Source of the DNA: JAZKAR01 sp040389065
GTDB taxonomy: Bacteria > Pseudomonadota > Gammaproteobacteria > Burkholderiales > Casimicrobiaceae
Assembly: GCA_040389065.1 (NCBI GenBank)
Contig: JAZKAR010000009.1
Coordinates: forward strand, 62,001-126,000
Direction: 5' to 3'
Length of the DNA stretch: 64,000 nucleotides
The notes beneath the pieces are model-generated. The model saw only the letters and a list, made by a program, of their open reading frames with translations. It was not told the origin of the DNA and searched no databases. The translations under genes were made by a program, and so were the position numbers. This document shows, one piece after another, positions 25,948 through 35,403 of this stretch (position 1 is the stretch's first letter; each line of letters begins with the position of its first letter).

Positions 25948-27003
25948 ATGCGCTATTTACACGTTTTAAAACAACCTAAAAAACACTTTACTCTTGCCCT
26001 ATTTTTAATCAGCGGTCTTAGCGTATTTCTTTCTCCTACCTATGCCGAAAGACGAACACTTGAGGAAATTCTTGTCGTCGTCAATAGTGATGCTATTACG
26101 CGTGAAGATTTTAATCAGTATAAAAAAATAACGTTACGTCAACTTGCTCAAAATAACACCCCACTACCTCCTGAATCTCAATTAGATGCTCAATTGCTTG
26201 ATCGCCTAATCAATGAACGTATTCAGCTTCAACTCGCCGAACAGTCAGGGCTTCATGTTGAAGAAGTTCAACTTAAGCGTAGTCTTGAGCGAATTGCTGA
26301 AGATAGCCACATGAGCGTACCGCAACTTATGATGGGCTTAGAGCGCAATGGCATTAGTGTTACACGATTTAAAGATGAAATACGCCGAGAAATTTTGCTT
26401 AATCGCTTACAAGAGCGTGAGATTGGCAGCCGTATTACTATCTCAGAAACTGATATTGATCATTTTTGGGATGATGAAAAAGTGAAAGCAGCAGCTCAAC
26501 AAGGTAAAAGCACTGTTCCTCAATATCATGCTCGTCATATTCTGATTAAGGTAAATGAGAGCTTAACGGATGCAGATGCCAAACAAAAAATTGAAGATAT
26601 TTACCGCAAAGCCGCAACAAAGCCCGAAGAGTTTTCCAAATTGGCAGCCCAATATTCTGAAGATGGCACCGCACAAAAAGGAGGTGATTTAGGATGGGTT
26701 AATTTGGGTGATACCGTTCCTGAGTTTGAAAATGCCATGATTCAGCTCAAACCTAATCAATTGAGCCGCCCTATACGCACCCCATTTGGCTATCACTTAA
26801 TTCAATTACTTGAAACACGCCAATATGATGTTATTAAAAACAAAGATCGAACCATTGCGCGTAATGCTCTTCGTGCTCAAAAAATGGAAGAAACGTTTGC
26901 AGAATGGTTACGTGAGATACGATCTAAAGCTACTGTAGACTATCGTGCTGCTACCCCACCAGCTACAGCAGGTACAGCAGGTGCACCTGCTTCAAATCGA
27001 TAA
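25948..27003 (+). CDS. SurA-like periplasmic peptidyl-prolyl isomerase, one parvulin domain
   Basis: The protein probably chaperones outer membrane proteins in the periplasm. Residues 1-32 form a signal peptide (FTLALFLISGLSVFLSPTYA). The SurA N-terminal domain (about 38-175) has LVVVNSDAITREDF and QLLDRLINERIQLQLAEQSG, and a parvulin domain (about 195-300) has ARHILIKV, FSKLAAQYSEDGTAQKGGDLGWV and RTPFGYHLIQLLE. E. coli SurA has two parvulin domains and 428 residues; this one has one and 351. The tail is Ala/Pro/Thr rich. It is not next to lptD, pdxA or rsmA as surA often is, so it could be a SurA paralogue. Confidence 0.85.
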   Translation: MRYLHVLKQPKKHFTLALFLISGLSVFLSPTYAERRTLEEILVVVNSDAITREDFNQYKKITLRQLAQNNTPLPPESQLDAQLLDRLINERIQLQLAEQSGLHVEEVQLKRSLERIAEDSHMSVPQLMMGLERNGISVTRFKDEIRREILLNRLQEREIGSRITISETDIDHFWDDEKVKAAAQQGKSTVPQYHARHILIKVNESLTDADAKQKIEDIYRKAATKPEEFSKLAAQYSEDGTAQKGGDLGWVNLGDTVPEFENAMIQLKPNQLSRPIRTPFGYHLIQLLETRQYDVIKNKDRTIARNALRAQKMEETFAEWLREIRSKATVDYRAATPPATAGTAGAPASNR

Positions 27004-27147
27004 GCTCAATGATTGAGCTACAGATGATAGGCAAACGTTTGTTATCAAAGCTTGCTAATTCAGGCAGTATTGATAGTAACGCTATAACTTAATGTATCCA
27101 GATATCTCTACCATTTAAACATTATTACTTAAAGTTTAACGTTAAAC

Positions 27148-27183
27148 TGCCTGTTCACATCTTTTCACGAACAGGCATTTTTT
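27148..27183 (+). terminator. Strong terminator after the surA-like gene
   Basis: TGCCTGTTC (27148-27156) and GAACAGGCA (27169-27177) form a perfect 9-bp stem followed by six Ts. It ends about 35 bp before the kbl start codon. Confidence 0.85.
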
Positions 27184-27218
27184 ATTTGATATTTATTTAT
27201 GTTTAGGAGTTTCATGCA

Positions 27219-28460
27219 ATGAATGCTTGCGCTCAATCTTCTCATGTTAAAACGTTTCTATCGCATTTAGATTCAAATTTGCAAAGCCTTAAACAAGAAG
27301 GCTACTATAAACCTGAACATGTGATTACGACTCCTCAGCGCCCTGAACTATCTCTTGACTCTGGACGTTCAGTAATCAATTTTTGTGCAAATAATTATTT
27401 AGGGTTAGCAGATCATCCTAAACTTGCCGAAGCAGCTACAAAAGGTTTAAAACAGTACGGGTATGGAGCTGCCTCTGTTCGCTTTATTTGCGGAACTCAG
27501 AAAATCCATAAAGAACTAGAGCACGCACTAAGTGATTTTCTCCAAACAGAAGATACCGTGCTTTTCTCTAGCTGTTTTGATGCCAACGGAGCAGTATTTG
27601 AAACACTATTAAGTGAACAAGATGCAGTTATCTCTGATGAACTCAATCATGCCAGCATTATTGATGGAATCAGGCTATCGAAGGCTCAACGCTATCGATA
27701 TAAAAATAATGATATGCATAGTCTTGAAGAACAACTCCAAGCAGCTGATGCAGCAGGAGTACGATTCAAACTGATCGTAACAGATGGCGTGTTTTCAATG
27801 GATGGCATCATTGCTAATCTTAAAGGGATTTGTAATCTCGCTGAAACTTATCAGGCATTAGTGATGGTAGATGATAGCCATGCCGTAGGATTTATCGGTG
27901 AAGAAGGCCGTGGAACCCCTGAGCTTTGCGGTGTTAGTGATAAAATTGATATCTATACAGGCACCCTAGGCAAAGCGCTAGGAGGCGCCTCAGGAGGTTA
28001 CATTTCGGGTCGCGCTTCTATTGTTGAATGGCTGCGCCAACGTGCGCGTCCTTATTTATTTTCTAACTCCCTCGCGCCTCATATTACTGCTGCGAGCATT
28101 GAAGCTTTAACTCTGTTAAAGACAGAAGGAAAGCAATTACGCCAGCAATTAAAACATAATGCTGAATATTTCCGCCGCCATATGCAAGCTGCCGGATTTA
28201 CCCTAGTGCCTGGGCATCATCCTATTATTCCTGTTATGCTAGGCGATGCTCAATTAGCAGCGAATATAGCTGCCAGTATGCTAGAACTAGGCATTTATGT
28301 TATTGGCTTTTCTTTTCCCGTAGTGCCTAAAGGCAAAGCGCGTATCCGCACCCAGATATGTGCGACCCATACACAAGAACATTTAGATAAAGCAATTGCT
28401 GCATTTATTCAGGCAGGTCGTCAGTTTGGCGTTATCCCCTCTTCAATACCCTCCTTATAG
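27219..28460 (+). CDS. kbl: 2-amino-3-ketobutyrate CoA ligase
   Basis: Kbl, a PLP enzyme of the alpha-oxoamine synthase family, cleaves 2-amino-3-ketobutyrate with CoA to glycine and acetyl-CoA. Visible blocks are INFCANNYLGLADHPKL, YGYGAASVRFICGTQKIHKELE, FDANGAVFETLL, VDDSHAVGFIGEEGRGTPE and GTLGKALGGASGGY with PLP-Lys252. At 413 residues it is slightly longer than E. coli Kbl (398), because of extra residues at both ends. AGGAG lies 9 bases upstream of the ATG. The next gene is tdh; together they form the threonine-to-glycine pathway. Confidence 0.96.
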   Translation: MNACAQSSHVKTFLSHLDSNLQSLKQEGYYKPEHVITTPQRPELSLDSGRSVINFCANNYLGLADHPKLAEAATKGLKQYGYGAASVRFICGTQKIHKELEHALSDFLQTEDTVLFSSCFDANGAVFETLLSEQDAVISDELNHASIIDGIRLSKAQRYRYKNNDMHSLEEQLQAADAAGVRFKLIVTDGVFSMDGIIANLKGICNLAETYQALVMVDDSHAVGFIGEEGRGTPELCGVSDKIDIYTGTLGKALGGASGGYISGRASIVEWLRQRARPYLFSNSLAPHITAASIEALTLLKTEGKQLRQQLKHNAEYFRRHMQAAGFTLVPGHHPIIPVMLGDAQLAANIAASMLELGIYVIGFSFPVVPKGKARIRTQICATHTQEHLDKAIAAFIQAGRQFGVIPSSIPSL

Positions 28461-28523
28461 AAAATTTTCGCCTGTTGGATTTCTTTTTTATATACATACT
28501 TGTCATCAGTACGAAGGTTATCT

Positions 28524-29558
28524 ATGAAAGCACTGGCTAAATTAGAACGTTCATCGGGTCTTACACTCATAGACACACCAAAACCTACGATAGGTGTAAA
28601 TGATGTTCTAATTAAAATAAAAAAAACTGCAATTTGTGGCACCGACATTCACATTTGGAAATGGGATGATTGGGCACAAGCCACTATTCCTATTCCAATG
28701 CATGTAGGCCATGAATATGTGGGAACTATAGTAGAACTCGGCTCAGAAGTTAAAGGCTTCTCTATTGGGGATCGTGTAAGCGGTGAAGGGCATATTGTAT
28801 GCGGCACCTGCCGAAATTGCCGAGCAGGACGCTATCACTTGTGCCGCAATACCATTGGCGTTGGCGTTAATCGCGCCGGGGCTTTTGCAGAGTACTTATC
28901 GCTACCGGCTTTTAATACATTTAAATTACCAGATGATATTTCTGATGATATGGGCGCTATTCTTGATCCCTTTGGTAATGCAACCCATACAGCATTGAAA
29001 TTTCAGTTAGTTGGAGAAGATGTACTGATCACAGGCGCTGGGCCTATAGGCATTATGGCAGCCGCTATTGCTCGCCATATAGGTGCCAGACATATTGTCA
29101 TTACCGATATCAATGAATATCGTTTAACGCTTGCAAGAAAAATGGGAGCAACTCGCGCGGTAAATGTTCAACACGAAAATCTCTCTGATGTGATGGCTGA
29201 ACTAGGTATGCTCGAAGGCTTTGATGTGGGGCTAGAAATGTCAGGCAACCCTACTGCATTTCGGAGCATGCTTGAGAATCTTAATCATGGAGGAAAAGTT
29301 GCTTTACTCGGTATCCCCCCTGAAAACACTCTCATTGATTGGAATCAAGTGATTTTTAAGAGCTTGGAAATCAAAGGTATTTACGGGCGTGAAATGTTTG
29401 AAACATGGCATAAAATGATTGCGATGCTCCAATCGGGGTTAGACCTTACGCCCCTTATCACGCATCATTTTCCTGCCGAGCGTTATAAAGAAGGGTTTGA
29501 GGCTATGCTCTCAGGGCAATCAGGAAAAGTTATTTTAGACTGGGAACATTTGAATTAA
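28524..29558 (+). CDS. tdh: L-threonine 3-dehydrogenase
   Basis: Tdh oxidises L-threonine to 2-amino-3-ketobutyrate with NAD+ and feeds Kbl. It is a zinc medium-chain dehydrogenase: catalytic zinc Cys38 in CGTDIHIWKWDDW (same number as in E. coli), GHEYVG after it, the structural zinc cysteines in CGTCRNCRAGRYHLC, and the Rossmann motif ITGAGPIGIMAAAIARH near residue 170. I choose ATG 28524, since GAAGG is 6 bases upstream and the length then is 344 (E. coli 341). An upstream TTG at 28500 would add eight residues without support. Confidence 0.97.
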   Translation: MKALAKLERSSGLTLIDTPKPTIGVNDVLIKIKKTAICGTDIHIWKWDDWAQATIPIPMHVGHEYVGTIVELGSEVKGFSIGDRVSGEGHIVCGTCRNCRAGRYHLCRNTIGVGVNRAGAFAEYLSLPAFNTFKLPDDISDDMGAILDPFGNATHTALKFQLVGEDVLITGAGPIGIMAAAIARHIGARHIVITDINEYRLTLARKMGATRAVNVQHENLSDVMAELGMLEGFDVGLEMSGNPTAFRSMLENLNHGGKVALLGIPPENTLIDWNQVIFKSLEIKGIYGREMFETWHKMIAMLQSGLDLTPLITHHFPAERYKEGFEAMLSGQSGKVILDWEHLN

Positions 29559-29572
29559 TTCAAGGAACCTCT

Positions 29573-30898
29573 GTGTCTTCAATACCGTTATCACCTAAAA
29601 CTAGTTATATCCCCTTAGCGGAAGCCTTGCGCCCTCATCATGTATCAGAAGTGATAGGGCAATCGCATCTGTTAGGAGAAGGAAAGCCATTGCGGTTGGT
29701 GATAGAGAGCGGGCATATTCATTCTATGATTCTCTGGGGGCCACCTGGCGTAGGCAAAACAACGCTAGCCCATGTATTGGCAAACGCTATTCAGGGCGAA
29801 TTTATTTCACTTTCAGCTGTTTTTGCTGGGGTTAAGGATATCCGTGCCGCGATGGAAAAGGCTGAACTTTCTCGGGCTGCGGGGTATCACACGATACTGT
29901 TTGTCGATGAAATTCACCGCTTTAATAAATCTCAGCAAGATGCCCTACTTCCTTATGTGGAATCGGGCCTAGTCACGCTTATTGGCGCCACAACAGAAAA
30001 CCCTTCTTTTGAAATCAATAGCGCACTATTGTCGCGTACACATGTTTATATTTTAAAATCTCTTGAAACAGATGAACTACGGCATCTTTTTAACCGAGCG
30101 CAGCAGCAAGCGTTTCCTACATTACAATTTGAAGAAAATGCGATTCAAACGCTTCTGAATATGGCTGATGGAGATGCACGGCGGCTACTCAATACGCTTG
30201 AAAGCCTTCGTAGTGCAGCAGAAGCATTAAAACCTGAGCGTATTGAGACTTCTTTTCTTGAACAAGCGCTCAGTTCAAATATTAGGCGCTTTGATAAACA
30301 AGGCGATAGCTTTTATGATCAAATTTCAGCACTGCATAAATCTGTACGAGGCTCTAACCCTGATGCAGCGCTTTATTGGCTTTGCCGTATGCTAGATGGA
30401 GGCGCAGACCCTCATTATCTGGCACGCCGTTTAATTCGTATGGCTTGGGAAGATATTGGATTAGCTGACCCTAGAGCTAGTGAAATCGCCCTTCATGCTG
30501 CTCAAAGTTATGAGCGGCTAGGTTCACCTGAAGGTGAATTAGCATTAGCCCAAGCCACGTTATACCTCGCAATTGCAGCTAAGAGCAATGCTGGATACGT
30601 AGCCTATAACCAAGCCAAAGCATTTATTAAAAATACGACCTCGCATTCGGTGCCCAACCACTTAAAAAATGCTCCCACACAATTGATGAAAACTATAGGG
30701 TATGGTCACACCTATCGATATGCGCATGATGAACCTCATGCCTATGCAGCAGGAGAATCTTACTTTCCTGATGCGATGAAACCTCAAAACTGGTATGAAC
30801 CCGTATCAAGAGGCTTAGAAATTAAAATTGCTGAAAAATTAGCCTTTTTAAAAAACCTCGATACTGAAGCTTTACAAAAACATAATAAAAAGAAATAA
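29573..30898 (+). CDS. rarA: Replication-associated recombination protein RarA (MgsA)
   Basis: RarA is a AAA+ ATPase related to clamp loaders that acts at stalled replication forks. Blocks seen: LAEALRPHHVSEVIGQSHLLG, Walker A WGPPGVGKTTLA with Lys62, Walker B FVDEIHRFNKSQQDALLPYVE, sensor 1 IGATTENPSFEIN, and the C-terminal tetramerisation region with KSVRGSNPDAALYWLCRML and GYVAYNQA. The start is GTG with AAGGA 6 bases upstream. The 441-residue length is normal. It follows tdh by 14 bp, so it may be read from the same transcript. In many proteobacteria rarA sits by lolA and serS; that arrangement is absent here. Confidence 0.95.
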   Translation: MSSIPLSPKTSYIPLAEALRPHHVSEVIGQSHLLGEGKPLRLVIESGHIHSMILWGPPGVGKTTLAHVLANAIQGEFISLSAVFAGVKDIRAAMEKAELSRAAGYHTILFVDEIHRFNKSQQDALLPYVESGLVTLIGATTENPSFEINSALLSRTHVYILKSLETDELRHLFNRAQQQAFPTLQFEENAIQTLLNMADGDARRLLNTLESLRSAAEALKPERIETSFLEQALSSNIRRFDKQGDSFYDQISALHKSVRGSNPDAALYWLCRMLDGGADPHYLARRLIRMAWEDIGLADPRASEIALHAAQSYERLGSPEGELALAQATLYLAIAAKSNAGYVAYNQAKAFIKNTTSHSVPNHLKNAPTQLMKTIGYGHTYRYAHDEPHAYAAGESYFPDAMKPQNWYEPVSRGLEIKIAEKLAFLKNLDTEALQKHNKKK

Positions 30899-31739
30899 TA
30901 TTTTACGATTCAAATAGGTTTCTATCTCTCTTTTTATAGTCATAGTTAAATATTAAAAAATATTTAACTATCATTTATTAATTAATTGATATTAAAAACA
31001 AAACATTTAATAATAAATAATACTAAAATAGTTTAAGCATTACTTTCAAAGCAGATGTGACTTTTTTACAAATAATAATAATTATAAAAAACAATTATTT
31101 AAAATTTATTTTTTATTATTCGATTCTTCTTTTTTTTACTGTAGTATGATCTCAATCATATTCCAGTAAAGCTGTAAACTTTATCGGATTTTTTATTTTT
31201 TCAGTTCATTTCATTCATTATGAATAACTGACTTTATATTTTCTTTCAGGGCTTTTCAACGTGTGTCTATTTCAACACTCATTAAAACTTTATAAGGAAA
31301 ACTGTAAGCTTAATGCTCAATATAAAATAACATATTGATTATAACACCCCTTATTTATAATCAATTTTTTTATTTTATAGGCAAATAAAAAATGAATGAT
31401 AAAAGCTCTTTAAGTTTTTATCAAATAATTTCGAGAAGAATATTTTGATTATGCAAATGAAGGTTTAAGAATGAAATCCTTAAACTATCTTTGCTAAGCG
31501 AAAGAAAAAATACTCCCTTATTTATTCAATTTTAGCTTACAAAAAAAATAAAGGTAATAAGTACTGTTTGATAGCCACTTAGCGCTTAACGGAAAAAAAG
31601 CTTATTTCTTTATTTTTTCTTTATTTTGTAAAAGTGTTTGAAGGTTTGCACACTGAGAACAGTTTGCTAGGAATAACCCTTAGCTATAAGGCTACCGGGC
31701 TATCTTTTATCAATAGTCTTTCACTACACGAGTGCCTTT
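30899..31739. other. Very AT-rich intergenic region upstream of the PEP-CTERM gene
   Basis: These 841 bp are much richer in A/T than the flanking genes. At 30942-30971 a perfect 13-bp hairpin (ATAGTTAAATATT and AATATTTAACTAT) may terminate rarA. At 31145-31160 an inverted repeat TATGAT-ctca-ATCATA may be an operator. A CRP-like half site, TGTGA, lies at 31056-31060. No gene is supported; an open frame at 31634-31816 overlaps the next gene and has no recognisable features. Confidence 0.5.
30942..30971 (+). terminator. AT-rich hairpin after rarA
   Basis: A perfect 13-bp inverted repeat with an AAAA loop starts 44 bases after the rarA stop. There is no clean T-run downstream, so its role as a terminator is only probable. 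Confidence 0.45.
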
Positions 31740-32414
31740 ATGTCTCTCAAAAAAATGTTCACGCTTTTGCTCAGCATAACGTTGTCGTTCACAGCGTATG
31801 CTCAAGCACCTATTGATCCTGACTGTTTGCCTCAAAAAGCACACACTCCTCAAAAAATTAAGCATAAATCCATCAAAAAAAAGGCATCCAAAACTAAGCC
31901 TAAGCATAAAAAACCGATGACTATTCGTATTTTACCTGCTCGTCCTAGCCAACATGCAAAGCCAGCTAAACGCTGTGTTCCTTTATCTCCTCCGCCTGCT
32001 GCTAGCTCAGTGTCTGAAACAGGTGGAGGAGGCGGGGCGGCTAGCTTTAATCAAAGCGGTTATAACACTGAGTTAAGAAATTCAAATGCTGTGGCTAGTT
32101 TTTCTGCCCCCCATGAAGATGAAATCAATCAAGAAGTGCCTGTACATGATGAAGGAAAAGGAGAACCTTCTCCGCCGCCCATTGAATATGGACCTAGAAA
32201 TAATCCCATCCCCCCTATTACGTACCCTGGTGGTCCTCCGCTGATTTTGCGCTCTGGCCCACCACCGTTCTTGCTACCTACGCAATCTGTTTCTCCTTCT
32301 CAGATTATTCCTGCTCCTGTTCCCGAACCTGAAACCTATTGCTTAATGTTGGCAGGATTAGGAATCGTAGGGTTCGTTAGCAAACGGCGTAAGACAAGTA
32401 AAAATAGCTTATAG
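31740..32414 (+). CDS. PEP-CTERM sorting-signal protein
   Basis: The 224-residue exported protein has a signal peptide (KMFTLLLSITLSFTAYAQA), a Lys-rich segment (about 36-65), then low-complexity Pro/Gly/Ser sequence, including PPPIEYGPRNNPIPPITYPG. The C-terminus is a PEP-CTERM signal: VPEPETYCLMLAGLGIVGF followed by the basic SKRRK. Such proteins are processed by an exosortase (EpsH/XrtA) and displayed with exopolysaccharide or biofilm matrix. No exosortase or polysaccharide gene is in the window. The ribosome site before ATG 31740 is weak. The function of the mature part is unknown. Confidence 0.85.
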   Translation: MSLKKMFTLLLSITLSFTAYAQAPIDPDCLPQKAHTPQKIKHKSIKKKASKTKPKHKKPMTIRILPARPSQHAKPAKRCVPLSPPPAASSVSETGGGGGAASFNQSGYNTELRNSNAVASFSAPHEDEINQEVPVHDEGKGEPSPPPIEYGPRNNPIPPITYPGGPPLILRSGPPPFLLPTQSVSPSQIIPAPVPEPETYCLMLAGLGIVGFVSKRRKTSKNSL

Positions 32415-32755
32415 TTCAGAGAATTTATAAACCTATCTTTCTTCCTATGGTTTTTAGTGTCATCTGCGGCACTAAAAACCATATAACGCTTTCTGGTACC
32501 TCCCCTTTTGCATTTTTCCTTCATAAACCTACTAAAAAAAAATTAAAAATAAATAATTTCTGCTTCAATTACTCTTTATATGAACGCTGCCTATTACCTT
32601 CAATCCTATTACCTATAAGCCTCATGCAAATATTACTACCTATGCTAGATTGCAAAAAAAGATCTAAATAACAGTTTTTCAAAAATTTCAAGACGTGTGA
32701 TACCCCTTAACTTCAAGTAAAATAGCCCACCATGCAATAGTCGCAGGAAGGCATC
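32415..32755. other. Intergenic region PEP-CTERM gene to pyrG
   Basis: This 341-bp region contains the hairpin listed at 32446-32483 and the pyrG promoter region. The short open frames within it look like chance; one spans the hairpin. Confidence 0.5.
32446..32483. terminator. Perfect 14-bp hairpin after the PEP-CTERM gene
   Basis: TATGGTTTTTAGTG (32446-32459) pairs with CACTAAAAACCATA (32470-32483) around a 10-base loop. It starts 32 bases after the stop codon. No T-run follows, but the strength of the stem suits transcript end formation or 3' protection. Confidence 0.55.
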
Positions 32756-34414
32756 ATGACACGCTATGTTTTTGTAACGGGCGGAGTAGTTTCAAGCTTG
32801 GGTAAAGGGGTTGCCGCTGCATCGTTAGCAGCGATTCTCGAATCACGTGGAATCAGCGTGACACTTATCAAAATGGACCCTTATATTAATGTTGATCCAG
32901 GCACAATGAGCCCGTTCCAGCATGGAGAAGTTTTTGTTACCGACGATGGTGCAGAAACCGATCTTGATTTAGGCCATTACGAACGCTTTATTCGACGCCG
33001 TATGGGTAAGCGCAATAATTTTACAACAGGCCAAATTTATGAAAGTGTGCTCCGCAAAGAGCGCCGAGGCGAATATTTAGGTCGCACGGTACAAGTAATA
33101 CCGCACATAACTGATGAAATTAAGCTTTTTATTCAGCAAGGTGCTGCAGATGCTGAAGTTGTTATTGTTGAAGTAGGCGGCACCGTAGGTGATATTGAAT
33201 CTTTACCATTTTTAGAAACGATTCGGCAAATTGGTCTAGAAGCAGGACGCGACCATGTATGCTATGTTCACCTTACCTTGTTGCCCTATATCGCTACAGC
33301 AGGCGAACTTAAAACGAAGCCTACACAACATTCTGTAAAAGAATTACGCGAAATTGGTATTCAGCCAGATGTATTGTTATGCCGTGCTGATCGCCCGATT
33401 CCTGAAGATGAACGTGCAAAAATTGCGCTCTTTTGTAATCTTCGTAAAGAGTCTGTTATCCCTGTACTCGATACCGATTGTATTTATAAAATTCCACAGG
33501 AACTGCATGATGAAGGGCTAGATACCATTATCAGCAAACACTTGAACCTTACACATCCTGCTGCAGATTTAAGCGTATGGAATCAGCTGACAAGACAAGT
33601 TTCAAACCCTAAACACAACATCACCATTGCGATGGTAGGTAAGTATGTAGACCTTACAGAGTCGTATAAATCACTAACGGAAGCGTTAGCGCATGCAGGT
33701 ATTCATACTTACTCTAAAGTAACCATTCAGTATGTTGATTCTGAACGCATCGAGCAAGAAGGTACAGATAGTTTAGCCAATGTTGATGCTATTTTAGTTC
33801 CCGGTGGGTTCGGAGTTCGTGGTTCAGAGGGTAAAATTAAGGCGATTCAATATGCTCGCGAAAATAATATTCCTTACCTCGGTATCTGTTTAGGTATGCA
33901 ATTAGCAGTCATTGAATATGCACGCCATGTCGTAGGTCTTCCTGATGCAACCAGTACTGAATTTAAGCCTGAAACAACGACACCTGTGGTAGGTCTGATC
34001 ACAGAATGGCTAGATGCAAAAGGTAGCTTACAAACGCGCGATGAACAAACCAACTTGGGCGGAACCATGCGTTTAGGTGCACAAAAATGCAATCTGAAGC
34101 CTGGCACGCTAGCAGCACGTATCTATAAGAGCGCCACTATTTCTGAACGCCATCGCCATCGCTATGAAGTCAACAATCATTATTTGAAACGTTTAGAAGA
34201 TGCTGGCTTAACGATTAGCGGAACCACAGATCAAGAAGGCCTGGTCGAAATGGTTGAAATTACGTCACATCGTTGGTTTGTTGCATGCCAATTTCATCCG
34301 GAATTTTTATCTAATCCGCGAGATAGTCATCCCTTATTTAAAGCGTATGTAGAAGCAGCTCTCTCCTATCAACATGATCGGGAAAACTCTTCAATAGGAA
34401 CAACCACGCATTAA
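32756..34414 (+). CDS. pyrG: CTP synthase
   Basis: PyrG aminates UTP to CTP using glutamine and ATP. The synthetase domain (1-about 270) begins TRYVFVTGGVVSSLGKG and includes KMDPYINVDPGTMSPFQHGEVFVTDDGAETDLDLGHYERF in pieces; the glutamine amidotransferase domain (about 295-545) has GGFGVRG, nucleophile Cys378 in YLGICLGMQ and the His/Glu pair in CQFHPEF. The 552 residues match the family (E. coli 545, nucleophile Cys379). AGGAAGG precedes the ATG. kdsA follows after 44 bp, the arrangement typical of Burkholderiales, although eno is not next in line here. Confidence 0.98.
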   Translation: MTRYVFVTGGVVSSLGKGVAAASLAAILESRGISVTLIKMDPYINVDPGTMSPFQHGEVFVTDDGAETDLDLGHYERFIRRRMGKRNNFTTGQIYESVLRKERRGEYLGRTVQVIPHITDEIKLFIQQGAADAEVVIVEVGGTVGDIESLPFLETIRQIGLEAGRDHVCYVHLTLLPYIATAGELKTKPTQHSVKELREIGIQPDVLLCRADRPIPEDERAKIALFCNLRKESVIPVLDTDCIYKIPQELHDEGLDTIISKHLNLTHPAADLSVWNQLTRQVSNPKHNITIAMVGKYVDLTESYKSLTEALAHAGIHTYSKVTIQYVDSERIEQEGTDSLANVDAILVPGGFGVRGSEGKIKAIQYARENNIPYLGICLGMQLAVIEYARHVVGLPDATSTEFKPETTTPVVGLITEWLDAKGSLQTRDEQTNLGGTMRLGAQKCNLKPGTLAARIYKSATISERHRHRYEVNNHYLKRLEDAGLTISGTTDQEGLVEMVEITSHRWFVACQFHPEFLSNPRDSHPLFKAYVEAALSYQHDRENSSIGTTTH

Positions 34415-34458
34415 TATTGTCGAATTAACCGTATGACAAACAGCAAGGACCTCTTAAC

Positions 34459-35292
34459 ATGAATTTATTTGGACGCCCTGTCGGTATTAATCAACGATTT
34501 TTCTTGTTGGCTGGCCCTTGCGTCGTAGAGTCTGAAAGTCTTCAGATTGAGGTTGCCGGTCAGCTCAAAACGCTTTGTGACGAACTAGGCATTTTACTTA
34601 TTTTCAAATCTTCATTCGATAAAGCTAATCGTACCTCTTCCCGCTCATTTAGAGGCTTAGGAAGAGCTGAAGGATTACGCATTCTTTCAGAGGTGAAGCG
34701 TCAAATTCACGTACCAGTAGTCACCGATGTACATAATGTTGAAGATGTGCATGAAGCTGCTAACCATGTAGATATGTTACAAATTCCTGCTTTTTTATGC
34801 CGACAAACCGATCTTATCGAAGCGGCTGCCTTAAGTGGTAAAGCAGTTAATATTAAAAAGGGACAATTTCTTGCACCTGAAGATATGGTGCATGTTGTTG
34901 CCAAAGCGCGTGCAGCAAATCCTGAAGCCGCTTTATGCGTATGTGAGCGCGGCACCACATTTGGCTACCATAATTTGGTTGTTGATATGCGTGGGCTAGA
35001 AACCATGCGCAGTACTGGCTGCCCAGTTATTTTTGATGCAACTCATGCAGTGCAACTTCCGGGCGGCGCGGGTGAAAAAAGTGGCGGGCAGCGCCAGTTT
35101 GTGCCTACCCTTGCACGCGCAGCGGTTGCTGTGGGTGTAGCAGGATTATTTATGGAAACCCATCCAACGCCTGATCAAGCCTTATCTGACGGCCCCAATA
35201 ACTGGCCGCTTGATAAAATGCGCCCCTTACTTGAAAGCCTTTTAGCGATTGATGATACTGTAAAATCAGCCTCTCACCTGGCTTGGTTATAA
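34459..35292 (+). CDS. kdsA: KDO-8-phosphate synthase
   Basis: KdsA condenses phosphoenolpyruvate and arabinose-5-phosphate to KDO-8-phosphate, a precursor of the inner core of lipopolysaccharide. The 277-residue product has the family blocks LAGPCVVESES, FKSSFDKANRTSSRSFRGLG, VTDVHNVEDV, NIKKGQFLAPEDM, CERGTTFGYHNLVVDMR and FDATHAVQLPGG. An AAGGA lies upstream of the ATG. It implies an LPS-bearing outer membrane. In Burkholderiales eno usually follows; here the transcript ends at a degenerate repeat copy and a convergent astA. Confidence 0.97.
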   Translation: MNLFGRPVGINQRFFLLAGPCVVESESLQIEVAGQLKTLCDELGILLIFKSSFDKANRTSSRSFRGLGRAEGLRILSEVKRQIHVPVVTDVHNVEDVHEAANHVDMLQIPAFLCRQTDLIEAAALSGKAVNIKKGQFLAPEDMVHVVAKARAANPEAALCVCERGTTFGYHNLVVDMRGLETMRSTGCPVIFDATHAVQLPGGAGEKSGGQRQFVPTLARAAVAVGVAGLFMETHPTPDQALSDGPNNWPLDKMRPLLESLLAIDDTVKSASHLAWL

Positions 35293-35324
35293 TTTTTATA
35301 GGTCAGGCATGCTTAGTTGTTAGT

Positions 35325-35391
35325 ATAGGCATACATTACACAGGGTACGGCAAGTTGCAAACATGCCGAGAGAAACCAACTTCAAAAACTC
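35325..35391 (+). repeat. Dispersed palindromic repeat, copy D (partial)
   Basis: This is a truncated copy lacking the left arm. GTACGGCAAGTTGC (35345-35358) is identical to copy A, AACATGCCGAGAGAA matches copy B with one difference, and ACCAACTTC corresponds to the right end, from which TGCGTAA is missing. Confidence 0.55.
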
Positions 35392-35403
35392 TAATTTTAT
35401 TTG

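Noticed and set aside
31056..31070. CRP-binding site upstream of the PEP-CTERM gene
   Set aside because: Only one half matches (TGTGA) and the other half is degenerate, so I list it only as part of the region description.
31634..31816. Short frame overlapping the PEP-CTERM start
   Set aside because: It has no ribosome site and the overlapping gene has a full signal peptide and sorting signal.
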